Source of the DNA: Streptomyces sp. 1-11
GTDB taxonomy: Bacteria > Actinomycetota > Actinomycetes > Streptomycetales > Streptomycetaceae
Direction: 5' to 3'
Assembly: GCF_007176755.1 (NCBI RefSeq)
Contig: NZ_BJTV01000014.1
Location: 124,001-188,000 of the forward strand
Length of the DNA stretch: 64,000 nt
Positions 25,786 to 34,843 of the stretch are shown here, piece by piece; position 1 is the first letter of the stretch, and each line of letters opens with the position of its first letter. The translations under genes and the position numbers were made by a program. The notes under the pieces are model-generated. The model was not told the origin of the DNA. It ran no database searches and worked only from the letters and a program-made list of their open reading frames with translations.

Positions 25786-27261
25786 CTAGCCGTTGCCGGG
25801 GCCAGGGCCGTCAGGATGACGGTGCCCGCGGCCGTGGTCCTGCTGTCGGCGGGCCGCCGCCACCGCGTCGGCCAGGCGGTCCATGACGGCTTCCGCCTGC
25901 TCGTCGGAGATGGTCAGCGGCGGCAGAAGCCGTACGACGCCCGCGTGGCGGCCGCCGAGTTCCACGATGAGCCCCCGGTCCAGGCACTCCCGTTGGACGG
26001 CCGCGGCGAGCTGGGGGTCGGCGCGGTGCGGGGTGCGGTCGGGCCCGGGGCCGTCGGCGGCGTGCCGGTGATCACCGGCGGAGGGGTCACCGGCCGGTCC
26101 GGGCGTCGGCCTCTCGCTCTCCGGGTCCACGAGCTCGATGCCGAGCATCAGCCCGCGCCCCCGTACGTCGCCCACGCACGGGAACGCGTCCCGCAACCGG
26201 CTGAGCTGGGACAGCATCCGGGAGCCGAGGGCGGCGGCTCGCTCCGCGAGCGCGTTCTCCCGGACATGGGCGAGGGTGGCGGTGCCGGCGGCCATGGCCA
26301 GTTGGTTGCCCCGGAAGGTGCCGGCGTGGGCACCGGGCTGCCATGCGTCGAGGTCCTCGCGGTAGACGACCACGGCCAGCGGCAGGCTGCCGCCGATGGC
26401 CTTCGACATGACCATGACGTCGGGGACGACACCACTGTGCTCCACGGCCCAGAAGGCGCCCGTACGGCCGACGCCGGTCTGGATCTCGTCGGCGATCAGC
26501 GGGACGGACCGCTCGGCGGTGATCTCGCGCATGCGGCGCATCCAGCCGTCCGGCGCCGGGAGCACGCCGCCCTCGCCCTGGACGGGTTCGACGATCATCC
26601 CGGCGGGGAGCGGTACCCCCGACTTCGGGTCGTCGAGGAGGGACTCGGTCAGGCGGGCGCCGAGTTCCGCGCCGCGCGGACCGCCGACGCCGAAGGGGCA
26701 GCGGTAGTCCTGCGGGAACGGCAGCCGCGCGACCCGTACGTCGCCGGCTCCGCCGGAGGCCGCCATGGCCCCGGCCGTCATGCCGTGGTAGGCGCCGGTG
26801 AAGGCGAGCATGCCGGTGCGTCCGGTCGCGGTGCGGACCAGTTTGAGCGCGGCTTCGACCGCGTCGGTGCCGGCCGGCCCGCAGAACTGCACCCGGGCAC
26901 GGTCGGCGAGCCCGGCCGGCAGGGTGCGGAACAGCTCGGTGATGAAGGCGTCCTTCACCGGCGTCGCCAGGTCGAGGACGGAGAGCGGGGCGCCGGAGTC
27001 GAGGACCCGGCGGATGGCCTCCAGGACCACTGGGTGGTTGTGGCCGAGGGCGAGGGTGCCGGCTCCCGAGAGGCAGTCCAGGTAGCGGCGTCCGTCGGCG
27101 CCCTCGATGGTCATCCCCCGCGCCCGCACGGGCACGATCGGCAGGGCCCGCGCATAGGTGCGTGCCGCGGACTCACGCGCCGACTGGCGCCTGAGGATCC
27201 CCTCGTGCACGGCGCGCTCTTCCGCGTGCGCACCTTCAGCCACCGACTCGGTCACGGCCAC
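25786..27261 (-). CDS. class III aminotransferase, diaminobutyrate--2-oxoglutarate type
   Basis: The 491-residue PLP enzyme has GAGTLALGHNHP, QFCGPAGTDAVEAALKLVR, TGAYHGMTAGAM, the aspartate motif LIADEIQTGVGRTG, and the PLP lysine in MSKAIGGSLPLAVV. Next to siderophore genes, the likely reaction is formation of 2,4-diaminobutyrate from aspartate semialdehyde, as for RhbA-type enzymes. The GTG at 27261 was chosen because GGGAGG lies upstream; upstream in-frame codons look non-coding. A His/Gly/Pro-rich insert around residues 405-430 and the C-terminal tail are unusual. It is the first gene of the operon. Confidence 0.88.
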   Translation of the reverse strand: MAVTESVAEGAHAEERAVHEGILRRQSARESAARTYARALPIVPVRARGMTIEGADGRRYLDCLSGAGTLALGHNHPVVLEAIRRVLDSGAPLSVLDLATPVKDAFITELFRTLPAGLADRARVQFCGPAGTDAVEAALKLVRTATGRTGMLAFTGAYHGMTAGAMAASGGAGDVRVARLPFPQDYRCPFGVGGPRGAELGARLTESLLDDPKSGVPLPAGMIVEPVQGEGGVLPAPDGWMRRMREITAERSVPLIADEIQTGVGRTGAFWAVEHSGVVPDVMVMSKAIGGSLPLAVVVYREDLDAWQPGAHAGTFRGNQLAMAAGTATLAHVRENALAERAAALGSRMLSQLSRLRDAFPCVGDVRGRGLMLGIELVDPESERPTPGPAGDPSAGDHRHAADGPGPDRTPHRADPQLAAAVQRECLDRGLIVELGGRHAGVVRLLPPLTISDEQAEAVMDRLADAVAAARRQQDHGRGHRHPDGPGPGNG

Positions 27262-27653
27262 GACTCGCTTTCCTCCCGCTGTCCTGAGGCGAGTTGATCC
27301 GCGGGGACCGGGCACAGGCAGCGGACCCCCCACCCCTACAACCGCGCAGCGGCCCACGGGTTACGGGTTTCCCGCAATCTCCGCGTGCGACCGTCGTCGC
27401 CCGCAGGATCGCCGTGGGCGCCGTCGCAGGCGCCGTCAGGGCCGCCCCGCACGGCGACTGAGGCTGGTGTGCGTCCAGGTCAGACCGCTTGTGGCCGAAC
27501 CGTTGCCGGACCGTCGGAACTCCCCCACAGCGAGCGCATAGTGTGTGATGCCGTTCCCAGCGGGCCAGGGGACCGGCGTCAACTCCCCTCGGGTGCGGTG
27601 CCGGTGCCCGGGCCGAAGCGCCGAGTACCTTCACCTCAGGGGGAGTCCACACC
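27262..27653. other. 392-bp divergent intergenic region
   Basis: This must contain the promoters of the siderophore operon (minus) and the protease gene (plus). I looked for the 19-bp iron-regulator (DmdR/IdeR) box typical of Streptomyces siderophore genes and saw no convincing match. No gene was recognised. Confidence 0.5.
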
Positions 27654-28886
27654 ATGCGATCCATACGGCCGTCGTCCACCGTTCGGCGAGGGAGGGGCGC
27701 GCCGCGCCGGTCCTCCCCCGTGCTGGCGACGGTCGCCCTCGTCTCGGCGCTGGCGCTGACCGCCACGGCCTGCAACGGCGACGGTGACGACAGCGCCGAC
27801 GGCAGGCCGACCGCCGCCGCCACCCGGAGCGGCACCGGCGACGGCAAGATCAAGATCCCGGACGACATCCGTCAGAAGCTCAAGGAGCACGGGATCGACG
27901 TCGACAAGTGGAAGGAAGGCGCCTGGAAGAACTGGAACCGGGACGACTGGCTGCGCGAGGCCAACGACTTCATCAACCCCATCATCAAGGGGCTGTGGAA
28001 CCCGGACCGGATGCGGCGCGCCGACGACCCGGCCAAGCACGTGGACGACAACGACCTCTCCGGTGACCAGGGCGTGACGGACCCGACCCCGGCGCCGGTG
28101 GACGCGCAGGCGGTCAAGCCGCCGTACCACACCAGCGCGGCCACCTCGGGCAAGGTCTTCTTCGACTCCCCCGAGGGCACGATGGTCTGCTCGGCGACGG
28201 TCGTTCAGGACCCGGCGCATCCCGGCAAGTCCAACCTCATCTGGACGGCCGGCCACTGTGTGCACGCCGGGAAGAGCGGCGGCTGGTACCGCAACATCGC
28301 GTTCGTGCCGTCGTACAACAACCAGGGCAAGTCGAACGCGCAGCTGCGGGACGCCAGCCGGGCCGAGGTCGCCCCGTACGGCGTCTGGTGGGCGGACGCG
28401 GCGAAGACCTCGCAGCAGTGGATCGACCAGGGCGGCCGCACCGGCGGCAACGGCGCCTCGTACGACTTCGCGGTCATCCACGTGACGCCCGAGCAGGGCA
28501 GCGCGGGCAAGTCGCTGGAGGAGACGGTCGGCGGGGCGCTGCCGGTGAACTTCGGCGCCCCGGCCGTGCCGAAGGTGCAGAGCATCACGGCGACGGGCTA
28601 CCCCGCCGCGGCTCCCTACGACGGCCAGCTCGCCTACCAGTGCCAGGACAAGCCGGGCCGGCTGTCCCTCGGCAAGGCGGACCCGACGATGTACCGCATC
28701 GGCTGCACGATGACCGGCGGCTCCTCGGGCGGCGGCTGGGTGGAGACCGGCCCGGACGGCAAGTCCGCCCTGGTGTCCAACACCTCGATCGGCCCGGTGC
28801 GCGCGGGCTGGCTGGCGGGCCCCCGGCTGGGTGAGGTGGCCAAGGGCGTCTACGACTCGGTCAGCGAGAAGTTCGCGAGGCGGTGA
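27654..28886 (+). CDS. secreted trypsin-like serine protease, probable lipoprotein
   Basis: The 410-residue protein begins with an Arg-rich signal peptide ending in a lipobox-like ATAC (Cys40), so it may be anchored to the outer face of the membrane. A ~110-residue charged linker precedes a chymotrypsin-fold domain. The triad is visible: His in WTAGHCVH, Asp in SYDFAVIHV and Ser in TGGSSGGGW. The substrate is unknown. A good AGGGGGAG precedes the ATG. It stands alone and ends at a strong terminator shared with hflX. Confidence 0.88.
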   Translation: MRSIRPSSTVRRGRGAPRRSSPVLATVALVSALALTATACNGDGDDSADGRPTAAATRSGTGDGKIKIPDDIRQKLKEHGIDVDKWKEGAWKNWNRDDWLREANDFINPIIKGLWNPDRMRRADDPAKHVDDNDLSGDQGVTDPTPAPVDAQAVKPPYHTSAATSGKVFFDSPEGTMVCSATVVQDPAHPGKSNLIWTAGHCVHAGKSGGWYRNIAFVPSYNNQGKSNAQLRDASRAEVAPYGVWWADAAKTSQQWIDQGGRTGGNGASYDFAVIHVTPEQGSAGKSLEETVGGALPVNFGAPAVPKVQSITATGYPAAAPYDGQLAYQCQDKPGRLSLGKADPTMYRIGCTMTGGSSGGGWVETGPDGKSALVSNTSIGPVRAGWLAGPRLGEVAKGVYDSVSEKFARR

Positions 28887-28985
28887 CGCCCGCCTCGCCG
28901 GGCCGCGGCCCAGGCGGCCGTGGTGCTCCGCCGGAACGTGGACCGCGCTCGCGGCGGACGCCGGCGGGACCCGCTGAGCGATGAC

Positions 28986-29022
28986 GAGAGGCCCGCCACC
29001 CCATCCGGGTGGCGGGCCTCTC
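28986..29022. terminator. bidirectional terminator between protease gene and hflX
   Basis: Perfect 16-bp arms GAGAGGCCCGCCACCC / GGGTGGCGGGCCTCTC with a 5-nt loop lie between convergent genes. Confidence 0.88.
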
Positions 29023-29043
29023 TCACGCGGTGTCGCGCTGCGG

Positions 29044-30534
29044 TCAGGCCGCGGGCGTCGGCGTGTAGGGCGCCAGATCCGCGGCCAGCTCCTCGTGCAC
29101 CCGGGCCTTGAGCAGGGTGCCCTCCGCGGTGTGCTCCTCGGAGATCACCTCGCCCTCGGTGTGGGCGCGGGCGACGAGCTTGCCCTGGGTGTACGGGACG
29201 AGCGCCTCGACCTCGACCGACGGACGGGGCAGCTGGTCGTCGATCAGCGCGAGCAGTTCCTCGATGCCCTGGCCGGTGCGGGCCGAGACGGCGATGGAGC
29301 GCTTCTCCACCCGCAGCAGCCGCTGGAGCACCAGCGGGTCGGCCGCGTCCGCCTTGTTGATCACGACGATCTCGGGTACGTCGGTGGCGCCGACGTCCCG
29401 GATCACCTCGCGCACCGCGGCGAGCTGCTCCTCCGGCACCGGGTGCGAGCCGTCCACCACGTGCAGGATGAGGTCGGAGTCGCCGACCTCCTCCATGGTG
29501 GAGCGGAACGCCTCGACCAGGTGGTGCGGCAGATGCCGGACGAATCCGACGGTGTCGGCCAGTGTGTACAGCCGTCCGCTCGGGGTCTCGGCCCGGCGGA
29601 CGGTCGGGTCGAGGGTCGCGAACAGCGCGTTCTCGACCAGGACGCCGGCGCCCGTCAGACGGTTGAGCAGGGAGGACTTGCCGGCGTTGGTGTAGCCCGC
29701 GATGGCGACGGACGGCACCTTGTTGCGCCGGCGCTCCTGTCGCTTGATCTCGCGGCCGGTCTTCATGTCCGCGATCTCCCGGCGCATCTTCGCCATCTTC
29801 TCGCGGATCCGCCGCCGGTCCGTCTCGATCTTGGTCTCACCGGGACCGCGGGTGGCGAGGCCGCCGCGGCCGCCGCCCATCTGTCGGGACAGCGACTGAC
29901 CCCAGCCTCGCAGCCTCGGCAGCATGTACTGCATCTGCGCAAGGGCGACCTGCGCCTTGCCCTCACGGGACTTGGCGTGCTGCGCGAAGATGTCGAGGAT
30001 CAGGGCCGTACGGTCGATGACCTTGACCTTGACGACGTCCTCGAGCTGGATGAGCTGGCCGGGGCTCAGCTCACCGTCGCAGATGACGGTGTCCGCGCCG
30101 GTCTCGATCACGACGTCGCGGAGTTCGGCCGCCTTGCCGGAGCCGATGTAGGTGGCCGGGTCGGGCTTGTCGCGGCGCTGGATGACGCCGTCGAGCACGA
30201 TCGCGCCCGCGGTCTCCGCGAGGGCCGCCAGCTCCGCGAGGGAGTTGTCGGCGTCCTGCGCGGTGCCGGTGGTCCACACCCCGACGAGCACGACCCGCTC
30301 CAGCCGGAGCTGCCGGTACTCGACCTCGGTGACGTCCTCCAGCTCGGTGGACAGACCCGCCACCCGGCGCAGGGCCGCACGCTCGGAGCGGTCGAACTGG
30401 TCGCCGTCCCGCTCGCCGTCGATCTCGAAGCTCCAGGCGACGTCCTCTTCCATCAGGGCATCGGCCCGAAGACCTTCGGGATAGGCGTGCGCGAAGCGCT
30501 TGGTGTCCTGGGAAGGGGAAGAAGAGGAGGTCAT
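29044..30534 (-). CDS. hflX: ribosome-associated GTPase HflX
   Basis: The 496-residue GTPase splits or rescues stalled 70S ribosomes. The HflX N-terminal domain ends in LSRQMGGGRGGLATRGPGETKIE, followed by a coiled-coil Arg/Lys-rich linker. The G domain shows G1 AGYTNAGKSSL, G3 DTVGFV and G4 NKAD. Its length is slightly above E. coli HflX because of an acidic N-terminal extension. It is followed by the protease gene in the opposite direction; no hfq is nearby, as expected in actinobacteria. Confidence 0.95.
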   Translation of the reverse strand: MTSSSSPSQDTKRFAHAYPEGLRADALMEEDVAWSFEIDGERDGDQFDRSERAALRRVAGLSTELEDVTEVEYRQLRLERVVLVGVWTTGTAQDADNSLAELAALAETAGAIVLDGVIQRRDKPDPATYIGSGKAAELRDVVIETGADTVICDGELSPGQLIQLEDVVKVKVIDRTALILDIFAQHAKSREGKAQVALAQMQYMLPRLRGWGQSLSRQMGGGRGGLATRGPGETKIETDRRRIREKMAKMRREIADMKTGREIKRQERRRNKVPSVAIAGYTNAGKSSLLNRLTGAGVLVENALFATLDPTVRRAETPSGRLYTLADTVGFVRHLPHHLVEAFRSTMEEVGDSDLILHVVDGSHPVPEEQLAAVREVIRDVGATDVPEIVVINKADAADPLVLQRLLRVEKRSIAVSARTGQGIEELLALIDDQLPRPSVEVEALVPYTQGKLVARAHTEGEVISEEHTAEGTLLKARVHEELAADLAPYTPTPAA

Positions 30535-30706
30535 TGGATCCTTACGTCGGTGGGAATGCCGATTCGGCGGTCATCAGGGACAACGCACGAGTACCCCGGG
30601 GGATTCCCGTGTCCCGTGCCGCGCCGACCCGACGATGGTCGCACGGCACGGGACGTCTCGTCACCGTCTTATTCCCGGCCCGGACCGCCCTGGCACCCCT
30701 GCGGCG

Positions 30707-32278
30707 CTACTTTCCGCCCGGGCCCGCGTGCCCGTGACCAGGTGCCTCGGCACGGCTCCGTGACCGCCCGCTCTGCTTGCCGTGCTTGTCCCGCTCGGGC
30801 TCCTTGGCGTTCCGGCCGCTCTTCCAGTCCGGGTGGCCGGGCATCGGCGGGGTCTTCTCGCCGTACAGCCAGGGCTGGAAGAAGCCGGTGAGGTCGCGGC
30901 CGGCGGTCGCCGAGGCCAGCCGGACGAAGTCGGCTGTGGTGGCGGTCGAGTCGCGGTGCTGCCGGACCCAGGCCCGCTCCAGGCGCTCGAACGCCGGCGT
31001 GCCGATCTCCTGGCGCAGGGCGTAGAGCACCAGCGCCGCGCCGTCGTAGATGTTCGGCCGGAAGATGCTGATCTTCTGGCCGGGCGCGGGCGCCTTGGGC
31101 CGGGCCGGGGGGCCGCCCTCGGCCCGCCAGCGGTCGGAGGCCCCGTAGGCGGCCTTCATGCGGTCCTGCATGGACCGCTTCTCCTTCTCCTGCGCGTAGA
31201 GGGACTCGTACCAGGTGGCGTGCCCCTCGTTGAGCCAGACGTCGGACCAGGTGCGGGGGCTGACGCTGTCGCCGAACCACTGGTGGGACAGCTCGTGCAC
31301 CATGATCGAGTCGACGTACCAGGCGGGGTAGGCGGGCTTGGTGAAGAGGTCCTTCTCGAACAGCGAGAGGGTCTGCGTCTCCAGTTCGAAGCCCGTCGAG
31401 GCCTGGGCCATGAGCACGCCGTACGTCTCGAACGGGTAGGCGCCGACCTTGCTCTCCAGCCAGGCGATCTGGCCCGGCGTCTTGGCGAGCCACGGTTCGA
31501 GCGCCTTGCGGTCGGCGGCGGGCACGACGTCGCGGACCGGCAGCCCGTGCGGTCCCTCGCGGCGGACGACCGCTGAGCGGCCGATGGACACCTGGGCGAG
31601 CTCGGTGGCCATGGGGTGCTGGGTGCGGAAGGTCCAGGTGGTGGCGCGGCCTACGCGCTCGGCGCCGGCGGGCAGGCCGTTGGCCACGACGGTGTAGTCG
31701 TCGGGGGCGGTGACCCGGACGGTGAACATCGCCTTGTCGGACGGGTGGTCGTTGCACGGGAAGACCAGGTGGGCGGCGTCGGCCTGGTTGGCCATCGCAA
31801 GGCCGTCGGCGGTGCGCACCCAGCCGCCGTCCTGGCCCTTGGCGCTGACGGGGTCGCTGGTGTGCTTCACGGTGATCCGCGTCCAACTGCCTCGCGGCAG
31901 CGGGTGGTCGGGGGTGACCACCAGGTCCTCGCCCGCGCTCGTGAAGGCGGCGCGGCGGCCGTCCACCTCGACGGACTCGACGGTGCCGTGCGCGAAGTCG
32001 AGGTTGAGGCGGTCCAGGGCGGTGGTCGTCCAGGCGCTGATGGTCGTGACGGCCCGCAGCGGCTTGTCGTTCTTGCCGGAATAGGTGAAGGACAGGTCGT
32101 ACGACGCCACGTCGTACCCGGGGTTGCCCAGGTACGGGAAGAGCCGGTCACCGACGCCCAGGGGCTCGGCCGGGGCGGCGGCGGCGAGCAGGCAGACGGA
32201 GACGGCGGAGGCGAGCAGGGCGGCCTTCCGGCGGCGGAGGGGGCGGTGGTTCCGGCCCCGGCGGAGGGTGAACGGCAT
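30707..32278 (-). CDS. secreted M1-family zinc metallopeptidase
   Basis: The 523-residue protein has an Arg-rich signal peptide (hydrophobic core LLASAVSVCLLAAAAPA) and an M1 aminopeptidase domain. The zinc site is in HELSHQWFG followed 18 residues later by NEGHATWYE. Unlike full-length M1 enzymes (~850 residues) it lacks the large C-terminal helical domain, as in other short secreted bacterial M1 proteins. It should trim peptides outside the cell. Charged Lys/Arg-rich residues form the last ~35 positions. It is 114 bp downstream of the RSH gene on the same strand. Confidence 0.9.
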   Translation of the reverse strand: MPFTLRRGRNHRPLRRRKAALLASAVSVCLLAAAAPAEPLGVGDRLFPYLGNPGYDVASYDLSFTYSGKNDKPLRAVTTISAWTTTALDRLNLDFAHGTVESVEVDGRRAAFTSAGEDLVVTPDHPLPRGSWTRITVKHTSDPVSAKGQDGGWVRTADGLAMANQADAAHLVFPCNDHPSDKAMFTVRVTAPDDYTVVANGLPAGAERVGRATTWTFRTQHPMATELAQVSIGRSAVVRREGPHGLPVRDVVPAADRKALEPWLAKTPGQIAWLESKVGAYPFETYGVLMAQASTGFELETQTLSLFEKDLFTKPAYPAWYVDSIMVHELSHQWFGDSVSPRTWSDVWLNEGHATWYESLYAQEKEKRSMQDRMKAAYGASDRWRAEGGPPARPKAPAPGQKISIFRPNIYDGAALVLYALRQEIGTPAFERLERAWVRQHRDSTATTADFVRLASATAGRDLTGFFQPWLYGEKTPPMPGHPDWKSGRNAKEPERDKHGKQSGRSRSRAEAPGHGHAGPGGK

Positions 32279-32392
32279 GCACCACGGCTACCAGCGCGCT
32301 CGTGCGCCATGACGGCGGCGCGCGCCCGGCCCACCCGATCGGGTCGGTCCGGTTGCGCCCGGTTCGGGCATCCGGGCGTGTTCGGCGCCCGC

Positions 32393-34552
32393 TCAGGGAG
32401 CGGGCGCCCGGTGCTGGGCGCGGGCCACGTCGAACACCCCGGGCACGTCGCGCATCGCCCGCATGAGGGCCGGGAGCCGGGCGGCGTCGGGGAGCTGGAG
32501 CGTGTAGGTGTGACGGACCCGCTGCTGGCTGGGGGGTTCCACGGTCGCGGAGACGATGTCCACGCCGGCCAGGGCGATCGCCTCTGTCAGGTCGGCCAGC
32601 AGATGCGGGCGGCCGAACGATTCGGCGACCAGGGTGACCCGGCACTCGGTGGTGTCTCCCCAGCGCACGTCGATCTCGGTGCGTCCCCGGCTCTTCATCT
32701 GCGCCACCGCGGCGCACTCCGCGCGGTGCACGGTCACCACTCCCCCGCGCACGGCGAAGCCGGTGATCCGGTCGGGCGGTACGGGCGTACAGCATCCCGC
32801 GAGACGCACGGTGGCCCCCGGCCGGTCCAGGCGCACGTCGGCGGCGCGCGGGCGGGTGGCGCCGGCGCCCTCGGACGCGGCGGGCCGGACGGCCGGCTCG
32901 CCGGCGGCACTCCCGGCGGCCCGTTCCGCCTCCTCGGCGTGCGCGTCGCCGGTACCGCCCGGATGTGCGGCCAGCCACCGCTGGATGGCGATCCGCGCGG
33001 CCGCGGTGTGGGCGTGCTCCAGCCACTCGCGGGAGGGTTCGGAGGCCGGGTCCTGACCCATGAGCAACTGCACCGTGTCACCGTCCCGGAGCACGGTGCT
33101 GAGGGTGGCCAGGCGGCCGTTGACGCGGGCGCCGATGCAGGCGTGGGCGTCCTCGCCGTACTGGGCGTAGGCGGCGTCCACGCAGCTCGCGCCCTCGGGC
33201 AGGCCGAGGGCGCCGCCGTCGGGCCGGAACACGGTGATCTCCCGGTCCTGGGCGAGGTCCTCGCGCAGGGTGGACCAGAAGGTGTCGGGGTCGGGCGCCG
33301 CCTCCTGCCAGTCCAGGAGGCGGGACAGCCAGCCCGGGCGGGTGGGGTCGGCGCGCTCGCCGTCGGCGGGATCGTCGGTTCCCGGGGCGTAGGGGTTGCC
33401 GAGCGCCACGACGCCGGCCTCGGCGACCCGGTGCATCTGGTGGGTGCGGATGAGCACCTCGACGACCTGTCCGTCCTCTCGGGCGACGGCGGTGTGCAGC
33501 GACTGGTATAGGTTGAACTTTGGTACGGCGATGAAGTCCTTGAACTCGGAGACGACCGGCGTCATGCAGGTGTGCAGCTCGCCCAGGACGCCGTAGCAGT
33601 CGGCGTCCTCGGCGACGAGCACCAGCAGCCGGCCGAAGTCGGCGCCGCGCAGCCGCCCCCGTTTGCGGGTCACCCGGTGGACCGAGACGAAGTGCCTAGG
33701 GCGGATGAGGACTTCGGCGGCGATGTCGGCCTCGCGCAGCACCGCGCGGACCGAGTCGGCGGTCTGTGCGAGGGTGTCGTCGGGGCCGGCCGCGTTCCCG
33801 GCGATCAGTTCCCGGGTGTGTTCGTACTCCTCGGGGTGGAGGATGGCGAAGACCAGGTCCTCCAGTTCGGTCTTCAGCGCCTGCACGCCCAGGCGTTCGG
33901 CGAGCGGGATGAGGACGTCGCGGGTGACCTTGGCGATCCGCGCCTGCTTCTCGGGGCGCATCACGCCGAGGGTGCGCATGTTGTGCAGACGGTCGGCGAG
34001 CTTGATCGACATCACCCGGACGTCGCTGCCCGTGGCGACGAGCATCTTGCGGAAGGTCTCGGGTTCGGCCGCCGCGCCGTAGTCGACCTTCTCCAGCTTG
34101 GTGACGCCGTCGACGAGGTAGCGCACCTCCTCGCCGAACTGCTCCCGCACCTGCTCCAGCGTCACGTCGGTGTCCTCGACGGTGTCGTGGAGCAGGGAGG
34201 CCGTCAGGGTGGTGGTCTCCGCGCCGAGTTCGGCGAGGATCAGGGTCACGGCCAGGGGGTGGGTGATGTACGGCTCGCCGCTCTTGCGCATCTGGCCGCG
34301 GTGCGAGGACTCGGCCAGGACGTAGGCGCGGCGCAGCGGTTCGAGGTCCGCGTCGGGGTGGTGGGCGCGGTGCGCCTCGACGACGTGGCCGATGGCGTCG
34401 GGCAGCTTGCCGCGCGCGGCGGGGCCGAGCAGCGCGGCCCGGCCGAGCCGGCGCAGGTCGATCCTCGCCCGTGACTTCCGGCGGGCCGCCGCGGGCGCGG
34501 CCGCGGGCGCCGCCGGACCAGGGTTCGCAGGGTTCGTGGCCTCCGCACTCAT
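32393..34552 (-). CDS. RelA/SpoT homologue (RshA-like) with HD, degenerate synthetase, TGS and ACT domains
   Basis: The 719-residue protein has an Ala/Pro-rich start, then an HD hydrolase domain with the metal ligands in THPLAV, LLHDTVED and RLHNMRTL. The synthetase region follows (KFNLYQSLHTAV and EVLIRTHQMH are kept). However, the usual DLxAxRxxV motif reads ADFGRLLVLV, with the arginine replaced, and the usual AAHWKYK is VALGNPY. TGS (ITVFRPDGGALGLPEG) and C-terminal ACT domains complete it. It most likely degrades (p)ppGpp; synthesis is doubtful. It resembles Streptomyces RshA rather than the main RelA, which is usually beside apt and recJ. The ATG at 34552 has GGAGG 5 bp upstream. Confidence 0.88.
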   Translation of the reverse strand: MSAEATNPANPGPAAPAAAPAAARRKSRARIDLRRLGRAALLGPAARGKLPDAIGHVVEAHRAHHPDADLEPLRRAYVLAESSHRGQMRKSGEPYITHPLAVTLILAELGAETTTLTASLLHDTVEDTDVTLEQVREQFGEEVRYLVDGVTKLEKVDYGAAAEPETFRKMLVATGSDVRVMSIKLADRLHNMRTLGVMRPEKQARIAKVTRDVLIPLAERLGVQALKTELEDLVFAILHPEEYEHTRELIAGNAAGPDDTLAQTADSVRAVLREADIAAEVLIRPRHFVSVHRVTRKRGRLRGADFGRLLVLVAEDADCYGVLGELHTCMTPVVSEFKDFIAVPKFNLYQSLHTAVAREDGQVVEVLIRTHQMHRVAEAGVVALGNPYAPGTDDPADGERADPTRPGWLSRLLDWQEAAPDPDTFWSTLREDLAQDREITVFRPDGGALGLPEGASCVDAAYAQYGEDAHACIGARVNGRLATLSTVLRDGDTVQLLMGQDPASEPSREWLEHAHTAAARIAIQRWLAAHPGGTGDAHAEEAERAAGSAAGEPAVRPAASEGAGATRPRAADVRLDRPGATVRLAGCCTPVPPDRITGFAVRGGVVTVHRAECAAVAQMKSRGRTEIDVRWGDTTECRVTLVAESFGRPHLLADLTEAIALAGVDIVSATVEPPSQQRVRHTYTLQLPDAARLPALMRAMRDVPGVFDVARAQHRAPAP

Positions 34553-34768
34553 GGGCACCTCCGGCTCGTGGACCGGCGGACGGAGCCCGGGGCGTGCGCG
34601 GCTCAGGGTTGGCGACGTTCCCCCGTCCGTGCCGGTGCTTGATGCTACCGAGCCCATCACGTGCGGCTGACCGCCTCCCGCCGAGCGTGAAACGGATCAC
34701 CCAATCGAGCGACGACATCGAGGTTTAGAGTTTGCGTCACCTGCACTGCGCTCGGCCGCCGTTTCGAA

Positions 34769-34792
34769 CGGCCCCCGGCCCCCGGCCCCCGG
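34769..34792. repeat. 7-bp C/G tandem repeat
   Basis: Three exact copies of a GGCCCCC unit lie between dapF and the RSH gene. This is simple-sequence slippage; I infer no function. Confidence 0.6.
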
Positions 34793-34843
34793 CAAGCACC
34801 GGCCCGGGCGTCCCGGAGCCCGCACGGCCGGCGTCTCACCAGG

